From the NCBI GenBank assembly GCA_964016885.1, contig OZ024744.1, positions 25,191,930-25,255,929 of the forward strand: a DNA stretch of 64,000 nucleotides, written 5' to 3'. How positions within the stretch are numbered: the first letter of the stretch is position 1; each line of letters starts with the position of its first letter. The stretch comes from Eledone cirrhosa. Its lineage: Eukaryota; Mollusca; Cephalopoda; Octopoda; Eledonidae. Shown here one piece after another: positions 1 to 11,646 of the stretch. Under the pieces are notes generated by a model. It was given only the letters and a program-made list of their open reading frames with translations, did no database searches and had not been told where the DNA came from. The translations under genes were made by a program, and so were the position numbers.

Positions 1-80
1 AGCGTTCTTATGCTAGGGTGACAGACTTAATCCTACACCCAGTTTAATATCATCACATAACTCTTCGGGGCTTTTAGCAG
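1..80. other. Non-repetitive left flank
   Basis: These 80 bases show neither the 14-bp nor the 23-bp period found in the rest of the window. There is no long open frame, no tRNA-like fold and no recognisable motif. It is the visible end of whatever sequence lies to the left of the first satellite. It is too short to classify further. Confidence 0.6.
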
Positions 81-204
81 AGTCTGTCATACAAAGTCCG
101 TCATACGTAGTCTGTCATACAGAGTTCGTCATACGTAGTCAGTCATACAGAGTCCGTCATACGTAGTCAGTCATACGTAGTCCGTCATACAGAGTCCGTC
201 ATAC

Positions 205-540
205 GTTGTCGGTCATACAGAGTATGCCATACAAAGTCCGTCATATGTAGTCTGCCATACAAAGTCCGTCATACGTAGTCTGTCATACAGAGTTCGTCAT
301 ACGTAGTCCGTCATACAGAGTCCGTCATACGTAGTCTGTCATACGTAGTCCGTCATACAGAGTCCGTCATACGTTGTCGGTCATACAGAGTCTGCCATAC
401 AAAGTCCGTCATATGTAGTCTGTCATACATAGTCTGTCATACGTAGTCCGTCATACAGAGTCCGTCATACGTTGTCGGTCATACAGAGTATGCCATACAA
501 AGTCCGTCATATGTAGTCTGCCATACATAGTCTGTCATAC
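205..540. repeat. Higher-order repeats inside satellite 1 (168 and 98 bp)
   Basis: A distinctive run beginning GTTGTCGGTC, followed by units with TGCCATACAA and CATATGT, occurs at 205, 373 and 471. The spacings are 168 bp (12 units) and 98 bp (7 units), exact multiples of 14. This shows that blocks of several units were duplicated in register rather than single units multiplying independently. Confidence 0.85.
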
Positions 541-692
541 GTAGTCCGTCATACAGAGTCCGCCATACAAAGTTCGCCATACGTAGTTTGCCATAAGAGG
601 TCCGCCATACAGAGTCCGTCATAAGTAGTCCGTCATACGTAGACCGCCATACAGAGTCCGTCATACGTAGTCCGTCATACGTAGTCCGTCAT

Positions 693-826
693 AGGTAGTC
701 ATCCATACAGAGTCCATCATACGTATTCCGTCATACGTAGTCCGTCATACGTTGTCCGTCATAGGTAGTCCGCCATACAGAGTCCGTCATACGTATTCCG
801 TCATACGTAGTCCGTCATAGAGAGAC
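693..826. repeat. 70-bp higher-order repeat in satellite 1
   Basis: The variant ACGTATTCCG occurs at 721 and 791, and the surrounding units (GGTAGTC with CCATACAG before it) repeat with the same 70-bp spacing, which is five 14-bp units. This is a local in-register duplication near the right end of the first array. Confidence 0.75.
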
Positions 827-929
827 TATCATACATAGTCTGTCATGCGTAATCCACCATGCGTCGTCAGTCATACAGAGTCCATCATTCCTAGTCTGTC
901 ATACGTAGTCCGACATAGGGAGTCCGCAT

Positions 930-1103
930 TATCATCAAATCCTTATAACTTTCATTATTCCTCCCACACCTATCATAAGGATTCTAACAAGAGTCATGTC
1001 CTCACCCCAGTCACGAACACACAAATTCTCCTCTAAATTAATTAAGAGAGCGAGGAGAGAGGAAAACAACGAAGTCAAGCAAACTTCATTGTCCCTGAAG
1101 CAT
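930..1103. other. Single-copy spacer between the two satellites
   Basis: This 174-bp stretch matches neither satellite. It contains a perfect 9-bp inverted repeat, AATCCTTAT at 938-946 and ATAAGGATT at 975-983, with a 28-base loop. It also holds an AT-rich palindrome TTAATTAA at 1038-1045, followed by a purine-rich run at about 1045-1070. I see no gene, splice structure, terminal inverted repeat of a transposon or target-site duplication. The inverted repeat could be chance. The transition into the 23-bp array at about 1104 is abrupt. Confidence 0.7.
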
Positions 1104-3540
1104 GTCATTAGTGTACCAGCTCTACTGTCGCTAGTGTACCGGCTCTACTGTCTCTAGTGTACCAGCTCTGCTGTCTCTAGTGTACAAGCTCTACTGTCTC
1201 TAGTGTAACAGCTCTACTGTCTCTTGTGAACCAGCTCCACTGTCTCTAGTGTACCAGCTCTAGTGTCTCTAGTGTACCAGCTCCATTGTCCATAGTGTAC
1301 CAGCTCCATTGTCTCTAGTGTACCAGCTCTGCTGTCTCTAGTGTACCAGCTCCACTGTCTCTAGTGTACCAGCTCTACTATCTCTAGTGTACCAACTCTA
1401 TTGTCTCTAGTGTACCAGCTCTTGTGTCTCTAGTGTACCAGCTCTAGAGTCTCTAGTGTACCAGCTCTACTGTCTCTAGTGTACCAGCTCTACTGTCTCT
1501 AGTGTACCAGCTCCACTGTCTCTAATGAACCAGCTCCACTGTCTCTAGTGTACCACCTCCACTGTCTCTAGTGTACCAGCACTACTGTCTCTAGTGTACC
1601 AGCTCTACTCTCTCTAGTGTACCAGTCCTATTGTCTCTAGTGTACCAGCTCTATTGTCTCTAGTGTACCAACACTACTGTCACCCGTGTACCAACTCTAT
1701 TGTCTCTAGTGTACCAGCTCTATTGTCTCTAGTGTACCAGCTGTATTGTCTCTAGTGTACCAGCTTTACTATCACTAGTGTACCAGCTCCACTATCTCTA
1801 GTGTACCAACTCTACTGTGTCTAGTGTACCAGCTCTACTGTGTCTAGTGTACCAGCTCCACTGCTTGTAGTGTACCAGCTCTACTGTGTCTAGTGTACCA
1901 GCTCTATTGTCTCTAGTGTACCAGCTCTATTGTTTCTAGAGTGCCAGCCACACTGTCTCTAGTGTACCAGCACTACAGTCTCTAGTGTACAAGGTCCACT
2001 GTTCTCTAGTGTACCAGCTCAACTCTTTCTAGTGTACCAGCTCTACTGTCTCTAGTGTACCAGCTCTAGTATCTCTAGTGTACCAACTCTATTGTCTCTA
2101 GTGTACCAGCTCTTGTGTCTCTAGTGTACCAGCTCTAGTGTCTCTAGTGTACAAGCTCTACTGTCTCTAGTGTACCAGCTCTACTTTCTCTAGTGTACCA
2201 GCTCCACTGTCTCTAGTGTACCAGCTCTACTTTCTCAAGTGTACCAGCTCCACTGTCTCTAGTGTACAAACTCTACTGTCTCTAGTGTATCAACTCCACT
2301 GTCTCTAGTGTACCAACTCTACTGTCTCTAGTGTACCAGCACTACTGTCTCTAGTGTAACAGCTCTACTGTCTCTTGTGTACCAGCTCCACTGTCTCTTG
2401 TGTACCAGCTCTAGTGTCTCTAGTGTACCAGCTCTATTGTCCCGAGTGTACCAGCTCTATTGTCTCGAGTGTACCAGCTCTATTGTCTCGAGTGTATCAG
2501 CTCTATTGTCTCTAGTGTACCAGCTCTGCTGTCTCTAGTGTACCAGCTCTAGTATCTCTAGTGTACCAACTCTATTCTCTCTAGTGTACCAGCTCTTGTG
2601 TCTCTAGTGTACCAGCTCTACTGTCTCTAGTGTACCAGCTCTACTGTCTCTAGTGTACCAACTCTATTGTTTCTAGTGTACCAGCTCTTGTGTTTCTAGT
2701 GTACCAGCTCTATTGTCTCTAGTGTACCAACTCTACTGTCTCTAATGTAGCAACTCTACTGTCTCTAGTTTACCAGCTCTAGTGTCTCTAGTGTACCAGC
2801 TCTACTGTGTCTAGTGTACCAGCTCTATTGTCTCGAGTGTACCAACTCTATTGTCTCTAGTGTACCAGCTCCACTGTCTCTAGTGTACCAACACTACTGC
2901 ATCTAGTGTACCAGCTCCACTGTCTCTAGTGTACCGACTCTATTGTCTCTAGTGTACCAGCTCGACTGTCTCTAGTGTACCAGCTCCACTGTCTCTAGTG
3001 TACCAACTCTACTGTCTCTAGTGTACCAGCTCCACTGTCTATAGTGTAGCAACTCTACTGTCTCTAGTGTACCAGCTCTACTGTCTCTAGTGTACCAGCT
3101 CTACTGTCACTAGTGTACCAACGCTATTGTCTCTAGTGTACCAGCTCTATTGTCTCTAGTGTACCAGCTCCACTGTCTCTAGTGTTCCAACTCGACTGTG
3201 TCTAGTGTACCAGCTCTACCGTCTCTAGTGTACCAGCTCGACTATCTCTAGTGTACCAACTCTACTGTCTCTTGTGTATCAGCTCTACTGTGTCTAGTGT
3301 ACCAGCTCCTCTGTCTGTAGTGTACCAGCTCTACTGTGTCTAGTGTACCAGCACTAATGTCTCTAGTGTATCAGCTCTATTGTCTCTAGTGTACCAGCTC
3401 TAGTGGCTCTAGTATACCAGCTCTATTGTCTCTAGTGTACCAGCCACACTGTCTCTAGTGTACCAGCACTACAGTCTCTAGTGTACCAGGTCCACTGTTC
3501 TCTAGTGTACCAGCTCCACTGTTTCTAGTGTACCAGCTCT
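1104..3540. repeat. Left edge segment of the 23-bp array
   Basis: About 106 units without a long tandem duplication of their own. Cassettes seen here recur further right. The unit with GTCACCCGTG near 1.68 kb returns near 4.03, 6.24, 8.08, 10.29, 14.02, 16.19, 19.91 and 22.61 kb. The 24-bp unit containing AAGGTCCACTGTTCT at 1991 recurs to about 50 kb. The edge is therefore related to the interior blocks but is not one of the recent copies. Homogeneity is not obviously lower than inside, apart from the first one or two units. Confidence 0.7.
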
Positions 3541-6500
3541 GCTGCCTGTAGTGTACCAGATCTACTCTCTCTAGTGTACAAGCTCTACTGACTCTAGAGT
3601 ACCAGCTCCACTGTCACTAATGTACCAGCTCTACTTTTTCTAGTGTACAAGCTCTACTGTCTCTAGTGTACCAGATCTATTGTCACTAGTGTACCAGAGT
3701 CACTGTCTCTAGTGTACCAGCTCTACTATCTCTAGTGTACCAACTCTATTGTCTCTAGTGCACCAGCTCTTGTGTCTCTAGTGTACCAGCTCTAGAGTCT
3801 GTAGTGTACAAGCTCTACTGTCTCTAGTGTACCAGCTCTACTGTCACTAGTGTACCAGCTCCACTGTCTCTAATGTACCAGCTCCACTGTCTCTAGTGAA
3901 CCAACTCTACTGTCTCTAGTGTACCAACTCCACTGTCTCTAGTGTACCAACTCTACTGTCTCTAGTGTACCAGTTATATCGTCTCTAGTGTACCAGCTCT
4001 ATTGTCTCTAGTGTACCAACACTACTGTCACCCGTGTACCAACTCTATTGTCTCTAGTGTACCAGCTCTATTGTCTCTAGTGTACCAGCTGTATTGTCTC
4101 TTGTGTACCAGCTCTACTATCACTAGTGTACCAGTTCCACTATCTCTAGTGTACCAACTCTACTGTGTCTAGTGTACCAGCTCTACTGTGTGTAGTGTAC
4201 CAGCTCCACTGTCTGTAGTGTATCAGCTCTACTGTGTCTAGTGTACCAGCTCTATTGTCTCTAGTGTACCAGCTCTATTGTCTCTAGAGTACCAGCCACA
4301 CTGTCTCTAGTATACCAGCACTACAGTCTCTAGTGTACAAGGTCCACTGTTCTCTTGTGTACCAGCTCTATTGTGTCTAGTGTACCAGCTCTACTCTCTC
4401 TAGTGTATCAGCTCAATGCCTCTAGTGTACCAGATCTACTGTCTCTAGTGTACCAGCACTATTGTCTCTAGTGTACCAGCTCCATTGTCTCTAATGTACC
4501 AGCTCTACTGTCTCTAGTGTACCAACTCTACTGTCTCTAGTGAACCAGCTCTACTGTCTCTAGTGTACCAGCTGTATTGCCTCTAGTGCACCAGCTCCAC
4601 TGTCACTAGTGTACCAGCTCTACTGTCTCTCGTGTACCAGCTCTACTGTCTCTAGTGTACCAGTTATATTGTCTCTAGTGTACCAGCACTACAGTCTCTA
4701 GTGTACAAGGTCCACTGTTCTCTTGTGTACCAGCTCAACTCTTTCTAGTGTACCAGCTCTATTGTCTCTAGTGTACAAGCTCTACTGTCTCTAGTTTTCC
4801 AGCTCCACTGTCTCTTGTGTACCAGTTCTATTGTCTCTAGTGTACCAGCTATATTGTCTCTTGTGTACCAGCTCTATTGTCTCTAGTGTACCAGCCACAC
4901 TGTATCTAGTGTACCAGCTCCACTGCCTCTAGTGTACCAGCTATATTGTCTATAGTGTACAAGCTTTATTGTCTCTAGTGTACCAGCTCCACTGTCACTA
5001 GTGTACCAGCTCTACTTTTTCTAGTGTACAAGCTCTACTGTCTCTAGTGTACCAGCTCTATTGTCACTAGTGTACCAGCTCCAATTTCGCTAGTGTACCA
5101 GCTCTACTGTCTCTAGTGTACCAGCCACACTGACTCTAGTGTACCAGCTCTACAGTCTCTAGTGTACCAGCTCCACTGTTTCTAGTGTACCAGATCTACT
5201 GTGTATAGTGTACCAGCTCTATTGTCTCTAATTTACCAGCTCCGCTGCCTCTAGTGTGCCAGCTCTATTGTCTCTAGTGCACCAGCTCCACCGTCACTAG
5301 TATACCAGCTCTACTGTCTCTCGTGTACCAGCTCTACTGTCTCTAGTGTACCAGCCACACTGTCTCTAGTGTACCAGCTCTACAGTCTCTAGTGTACCAG
5401 CTCCACAGTTTCTAGTGTACCAGATCTACTGTGTCTAGTGTATCAGCTCTATTGTCTCTAATGTACCATCTCTGCTGCCTCTAGTGTACCAGATCTATTG
5501 TCTCTAGTGTACCAGCACGACTGTCTCTAGTGTACCAAATCTACTGTCTCTAGTGTACCACCTCCATTGTCTCTAATGTACCAGCTCTGCTGCCTCTAGT
5601 GTACCAGATCTATTGTCTCTAGTGTACCAGCTCTACTGTCTCTAGTGTAATCAGCTCTATTGTCTCTATTATACCAGCTCTATTGTCTCTAGTATACACG
5701 CTCTACTGTCTCTAGTGTACCAGCTCTATTGTCTCTAGTGTACCAGCTCTATTGTCTCTAGTGTACCAACTCTACTGTCTCTAGTGTACCAACTCTACTG
5801 TCTCTAGTGTACCAGCTCTACTGTGTCTAGTGTACCATCTCCACTGTCTGTAGTGTACCAGCTCCACTGTGTCTCGTGTACCAGCACTACTGTCTCAAGT
5901 GTACCAGCTCTATTGTCTCTAGTGTACCAGCTATATTTTCTCTAGTATACCAGCTCTATTGTCTTTAGTGTACCAGCACTACTGTCTCTAGTGTACCAGC
6001 ACTACTGTCTCTAGTGTAACAGCTCTTCTGTCTCTTGTGTACCAGCTCCACTGTCTCTTGTGTACCAGCTCTAGTGTCTCTAGTGTACCAGCTCTATTGT
6101 TTCGAGTGTACCAGCTCTATTGTGTCTAGTGTACCAGCTCTTGTCTCTCTAGTATACCAACTCTACTGTCTCTAGTGTACCAGTTATATTGTCTCTAGTG
6201 TACCAGCTCTATTGTCTCTAGTGTACCAACACTACTGTCACCCGTGTACCAACTCTATTGTCTCTAGTGTACCAGCTCTATTGTCTCTAGTGTACCAGCT
6301 GTATTGTGTCTAGTGTACCAGCTCTACTATCACTAGTGTACCAGCTCCACTATCTCTAGTGTACCAACTCTACAGTGTCTAGTGTACCAGCTCCACTGTC
6401 TGTAGTGTACCAGCTCTACTGTGTCTAGTGTACCAGCTCTATTGTCTCTAGTGTACCAGCTCTATTGCCTCAAGAGTACCAGCCACACTGTCTCTAGTAT

Positions 6501-7593
6501 ACCAGCATTACAGTCTCTAGTGTACAAGGTCCACTGTTCTCTTGTGTACCAGCTCAACTCTTTCTAGTGTACCAGCTCTATTGTCTCTAGTGTACAAGCT
6601 CTACTGTCTCTAGTTTACTAGCTCCACTGTCTCTAGTGTACCAGCTCTATTGTCTCTAGTGTACCAGCTCTATTGCCTCAAGAGTACCAGCCACACTGTA
6701 TCTAGTGTACCAGCTCTACAGTCTCTAGTGTACCAGCTCCACAGTTTCTAGTGTACCAGATCTACTGTGTCTAGTGTACCAGCTCTATTGTCTCTAATGT
6801 ACCAGCTATGCTGCCTCTAGTGTACCAGATCTATTGTCTCTAGTGTACCAGCACTACTGTCTCAAGTGTACCACCTCCATTGTCTCTAATTTACCAGCTC
6901 CACTGCCTCTAGTGTACCAGATCTATTGTCTCTAGTGTACCAGCTCTACTGTCTCTAGTGTAATCAGCTCTATTGTCTCTAGTGTACCAGCTCTACTGTC
7001 TCTAGTGCACCAGCTCTATTGTCTCTAGTGTACCAGCTCTATTGTCTCAAGAGTACCAGCCACACTGTCTCTAGTATACCAGCACTACAGTCTCTAGTGT
7101 ACAAGGTCCACTGTTCTCTTGTGTACCAGCTCAACTCTTTCTAGTGTACCAGCTCTATTGTCTGTAGTGTACAAGCTCTACTGTCTCTAGTTTACCAGCT
7201 CCACTGTCTCTAGTGTACCAGCTATATTGTCTCCAGTGTACCAGCTCTATTGTCTCTAGTGTACAAGCTTTACTGTCTCTAGTGTACCAGCTCCACTGTC
7301 ACTAGTGTACCAGCTCTCCTTTTTCTAGTGTACAAGCTCTACTGTCTCTAGTGTACCAGCTATATTGTCACTAGTGTACCAGCTCCAATTTCGCTAGTGT
7401 ACCAGCTCTACTGTCTCTAGTGTACCAGCCACACTGACTCTAGTGTACCAGCTCTACAGCCTCTAGTGTACCAGCTCCACTGTTTCTAGTGTACCAGATT
7501 TACTGTGTATAGTGTACCAGCTCTATTGTCTCTAATTTACCAGCTCTGCTGCCTCTAGACTACCAGATCTATTGTCTCTAGTGTACCAGCTCT
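3541..7593. repeat. 4,053-bp block, copy 1
   Basis: This block and 7594-11646 match base for base at a spacing of 4,053 bp, checked at the unit GCTGCCTGTA (3541 and 7594) and at CTGCCTCTAGAC near the end. On the left, identity stops between 3523 and 3524; on the right the neighbouring copy diverges at 7594 versus 11647. The length is 176 units plus 5 bases, the excess coming from odd-length units inside. The few differences seen include TCTCTTGTG here against TCTCTAGTG in copy 2 (about 4.81 and 8.87 kb) and GTGCCAG against GTACCAG (about 5.26 and 9.31 kb). Confidence 0.9.
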
Positions 7594-10500
7594 GCTGCCT
7601 GTAGTGTACCAGATCTACTCTCTCTAGTGTACAAGCTCTACTGACTCTAGAGTACCAGCTCCACTGTCACTAATGTACCAGCTCTACTTTTTCTAGTGTA
7701 CAAGCTCTACTGTCTCTAGTGTACCAGATCTATTGTCACTAGTGTACCAGAGTCACTGTCTCTAGTGTACCAGCTCTACTATCTCTAGTGTACCAACTCT
7801 ATTGTCTCTAGTGCACCAGCTCTTGTGTCTCTAGTGTACCAGCTCTAGAGTCTGTAGTGTACAAGCTCTACTGTCTCTAGTGTACCAGCTCTACTGTCAC
7901 TAGTGTACCAGCTCCACTGTCTCTAATGTACCAGCTCCACTGTCTCTAGTGAACCAACTCTACTGTCTCTAGTGTACCAACTCCACTGTCTCTAGTGTAC
8001 CAACTCTACTGTCTCTAGTGTACCAGTTATATCGTCTCTAGTGTACCAGCTCTATTGTCTCTAGTGTACCAACACTACTGTCACCCGTGTACCAACTCTA
8101 TTGTCTCTAGTGTACCAGCTCTATTGTCTCTAGTGTACCAGCTGTATTGTCTCTTGTGTACCAGCTCTACTATCACTAGTGTACCAGTTCCACTATCTCT
8201 AGTGTACCAACTCTACTGTGTCTAGTGTACCAGCTCTACTGTGTGTAGTGTACCAGCTCCACTGTCTGTAGTGTATCAGCTCTACTGTGTCTAGTGTACC
8301 AGCTCTATTGTCTCTAGTGTACCAGCTCTATTGTCTCTAGAGTACCAGCCACACTGTCTCTAGTATACCAGCACTACAGTCTCTAGTGTACAAGGTCCAC
8401 TGTTCTCTTGTGTACCAGCTCTATTGTGTCTAGTGTACCAGCTCTACTCTCTCTAGTGTATCAGCTCAATGCCTCTAGTGTACCAGATCTACTGTCTCTA
8501 GTGTACCAGCACTATTGTCTCTAGTGTACCAGCTCCATTGTCTCTAATGTACCAGCTCTACTGTCTCTAGTGTACCAACTCTACTGTCTCTAGTGAACCA
8601 GCTCTACTGTCTCTAGTGTACCAGCTGTATTGCCTCTAGTGCACCAGCTCCACTGTCACTAGTGTACCAGCTCTACTGTCTCTCGTGTACCAGCTCTACT
8701 GTCTCTAGTGTACCAGTTATATTGTCTCTAGTGTACCAGCACTACAGTCTCTAGTGTACAAGGTCCACTGTTCTCTTGTGTACCAGCTCAACTCTTTCTA
8801 GTGTACCAGCTCTATTGTCTCTAGTGTACAAGCTCTACTGTCTCTAGTTTTCCAGCTCCACTGTCTCTAGTGTACCAGTTCTATTGTCTCTAGTGTACCA
8901 GCTATATTGTCTCTTGTGTACCAGCTCTATTGTCTCTAGTGTACCAGCCACACTGTATCTAGTGTACCAGCTCCACTGCCTCTAGTGTACCAGCTATATT
9001 GTCTATAGTGTACAAGCTTTATTGTCTCTAGTGTACCAGCTCCACTGTCACTAGTGTACCAGCTCTACTTTTTCTAGTGTACAAGCTCTACTGTCTCTAG
9101 TGTACCAGCTCTATTGTCACTAGTGTACCAGCTCCAATTTCGCTAGTGTACCAGCTCTACTGTCTCTAGTGTACCAGCCACACTGACTCTAGTGTACCAG
9201 CTCTACAGTCTCTAGTGTACCAGCTCCACTGTTTCTAGTGTACCAGATCTACTGTGTATAGTGTACCAGCTCTATTGTCTCTAATTTACCAGCTCCGCTG
9301 CCTCTAGTGTACCAGCTCTATTGTCTCTAGTGCACCAGCTCCACCGTCACTAGTATACCAGCTCTACTGTCTCTCGTGTACCAGCTCTACTGTCTCTAGT
9401 GTACCAGCCACACTGTCTCTAGTGTACCAGCTCTACAGTCTCTAGTGTACCAGCTCCACAGTTTCTAGTGTACCAGATCTACTGTGTCTAGTGTATCAGC
9501 TCTATTGTCTCTAATGTACCATCTCTGCTGCCTCTAGTGTACCAGATCTATTGTCTCTAGTGTACCAGCACGACTGTCTCTAGTGTACCAAATCTACTGT
9601 CTCTAGTGTACCACCTCCATTGTCTCTAATGTACCAGCTCTGCTGCCTCTATTGTACCAGATCTATTGTCTCTAGTGTACCAGCTCTACTGTCTCTAGTG
9701 TAATCAGCTCTATTGTCTCTATTATACCAGCTCTATTGTCTCTAGTATACACGCTCTACTGTCTCTAGTGTACCAGCTCTATTGTCTCTAGTGTACCAGC
9801 TCTATTGTCTCTAGTGTACCAACTCTACTGTCTCTAGTGTACCAACTCTACTGTCTCTAGTGTACCAGCTCTACTGTGTCTAGTGTACCATCTCCACTGT
9901 CTGTAGTGTACCAGCTCCACTGTGTCTCGTGTACCAGCACTACTGTCTCAAGTGTACCAGCTCTATTGTCTCTAGTGTACCAGCTATATTTTCTCTAGTA
10001 TACCAGCTCTATTGTCTTTAGTGTACCAGCACTACTGTCTCTAGTGTACCAGCACTACTGTCTCTAGTGTAACAGCTCTTCTGTCTCTTGTGTACCAGCT
10101 CCACTGTCTCTTGTGTACCAGCTCTAGTGTCTCTAGTGTACCAGCTCTATTGTTTCGAGTGTACCAGCTCTATTGTGTCTAGTGTACCAGCTCTTGTCTC
10201 TCTAGTATACCAACTCTACTGTCTCTAGTGTACCAGTTATATTGTCTCTAGTGTACCAGCTCTATTGTCTCTAGTGTACCAACACTACTGTCACCCGTGT
10301 ACCAACTCTATTGTCTCTAGTGTACCAGCTCTATTGTCTCTAGTGTACCAGCTGTATTGTGTCTAGTGTACCAGCTCTACTATCACTAGTGTACCAGCTC
10401 CACTATCTCTAGTGTACCAACTCTACAGTGTCTAGTGTACCAGCTCCACTGTCTGTAGTGTACCAGCTCTACTGTGTCTAGTGTACCAGCTCTATTGTCT

Positions 10501-11646
10501 CTAGTGTACCAGCTCTATTGCCTCAAGAGTACCAGCCACACTGTCTCTAGTATACCAGCATTACAGTCTCTAGTGTACAAGGTCCACTGTTCTCTTGTGT
10601 ACCAGCTCAACTCTTTCTAGTGTACCAGCTCTATTGTCTCTAGTGTACAAGCTCTACTGTCTCTAGTTTACTAGCTCCACTGTCTCTAGTGTACCAGCTC
10701 TATTGTCTCTAGTGTACCAGCTCTATTGCCTCAAGAGTACCAGCCACACTGTATCTAGTGTACCAGCTCTACAGTCTCTAGTGTACCAGCTCCACAGTTT
10801 CTAGTGTACCAGATCTACTGTGTCTAGTGTACCAGCTCTATTGTCTCTAATGTACCAGCTATGCTGCCTCTAGTGTACCAGATCTATTGTCTCTAGTGTA
10901 CCAGCACTACTGTCTCAAGTGTACCACCTCCATTGTCTCTAATTTACCAGCTCCACTGCCTCTAGTGTACCAGATCTATTGTCTCTAGTGTACCAGCTCT
11001 ACTGTCTCTAGTGTAATCAGCTCTATTGTCTCTAGTGTACCAGCTCTACTGTCTCTAGTGCACCAGCTCTATTGTCTCTAGTGTACCAGCTCTATTGTCT
11101 CAAGAGTACCAGCCACACTGTCTCTAGTATACCAGCACTACAGTCTCTAGTGTACAAGGTCCACTGTTCTCTTGTGTACCAGCTCAACTCTTTCTAGTGT
11201 ACCAGCTCTATTGTCTGTAGTGTACAAGCTCTACTGTCTCTAGTTTACCAGCTCCACTGTCTCTAGTGTACCAGCTATATTGTCTCCAGTGTACCAGCTC
11301 TATTGTCTCTAGTGTACAAGCTTTACTGTCTCTAGTGTACCAGCTCCACTGTCACTAGTGTACCAGCTCTCCTTTTTCTAGTGTACAAGCTCTACTGTCT
11401 CTAGTGTACCAGCTATATTGTCACTAGTGTACCAGCTCCAATTTCGCTAGTGTACCAGCTCTACTGTCTCTAGTGTACCAGCCACACTGACTCTAGTGTA
11501 CCAGCTCTACAGCCTCTAGTGTACCAGCTCCACTGTTTCTAGTGTACCAGATTTACTGTGTATAGTGTACCAGCTCTATTGTCTCTAATTTACCAGCTCT
11601 GCTGCCTCTAGACTACCAGATCTATTGTCTCTAGTGTACCAGCTCT
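7594..11646. repeat. 4,053-bp block, copy 2
   Basis: Direct tandem copy of 3541-7593, differing at only a few positions by eye (for example CTATTGTACC near 9.65 kb against CTAGTGTACC near 5.60 kb). Its last 1.73 kb (9918-11646) was copied a second time as part of the 5,894-bp duplication, so that segment exists three times: about 5.86-7.59, 9.92-11.65 and 15.81-17.54 kb. The nesting implies that the 4,053-bp event came first. Confidence 0.9.

Larger units (their letters stand above)
81..929. repeat. Satellite 1: 14-bp tandem array, about 60 units
   Basis: The unit is 14 bp, AGTCCGTCATACGT alternating in places with AGTCCGTCATACAG, so a 28-bp dimer is also visible. The first clear unit starts at 81 (AGTCTGTCAT) and the last degenerate ones lie around 900-929. 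Register is kept almost without indels. The consensus carries two CpG per unit and the palindrome TACGTA. Most variants are CpG to TpG or CpA changes, for example CCG to CTG, TACGT to TATGT and CCGTC to CCATC. Units become more degenerate after about 590 and especially after 820. Short open frames here show a 14-residue pseudo-repeat, as expected from a 14-bp period, and are not genes. No relation to the 23-bp satellite is evident by eye. Confidence 0.95.

Noticed and set aside
479..664. Minus-strand open frame of 61 codons in the 14-bp array
   Set aside because: It is a 14-residue pseudo-repeat dictated by the 14-bp period, with no start context, no codon bias and no partner gene. The frame ends where a unit mutates.
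845..1036. Plus-strand open frame of 63 codons across the end of satellite 1 and the spacer
   Set aside because: It begins in degenerate 14-bp units and runs into AT-rich spacer. No domain, signal or composition typical of a protein is visible, and the length is expected by chance.
930..1103. Transposon or insertion element as the cause of the satellite junction
   Set aside because: No terminal inverted repeats at the ends, no target-site duplication, no tail and no coding remnant. The 9-bp inverted repeat is internal and could be chance.
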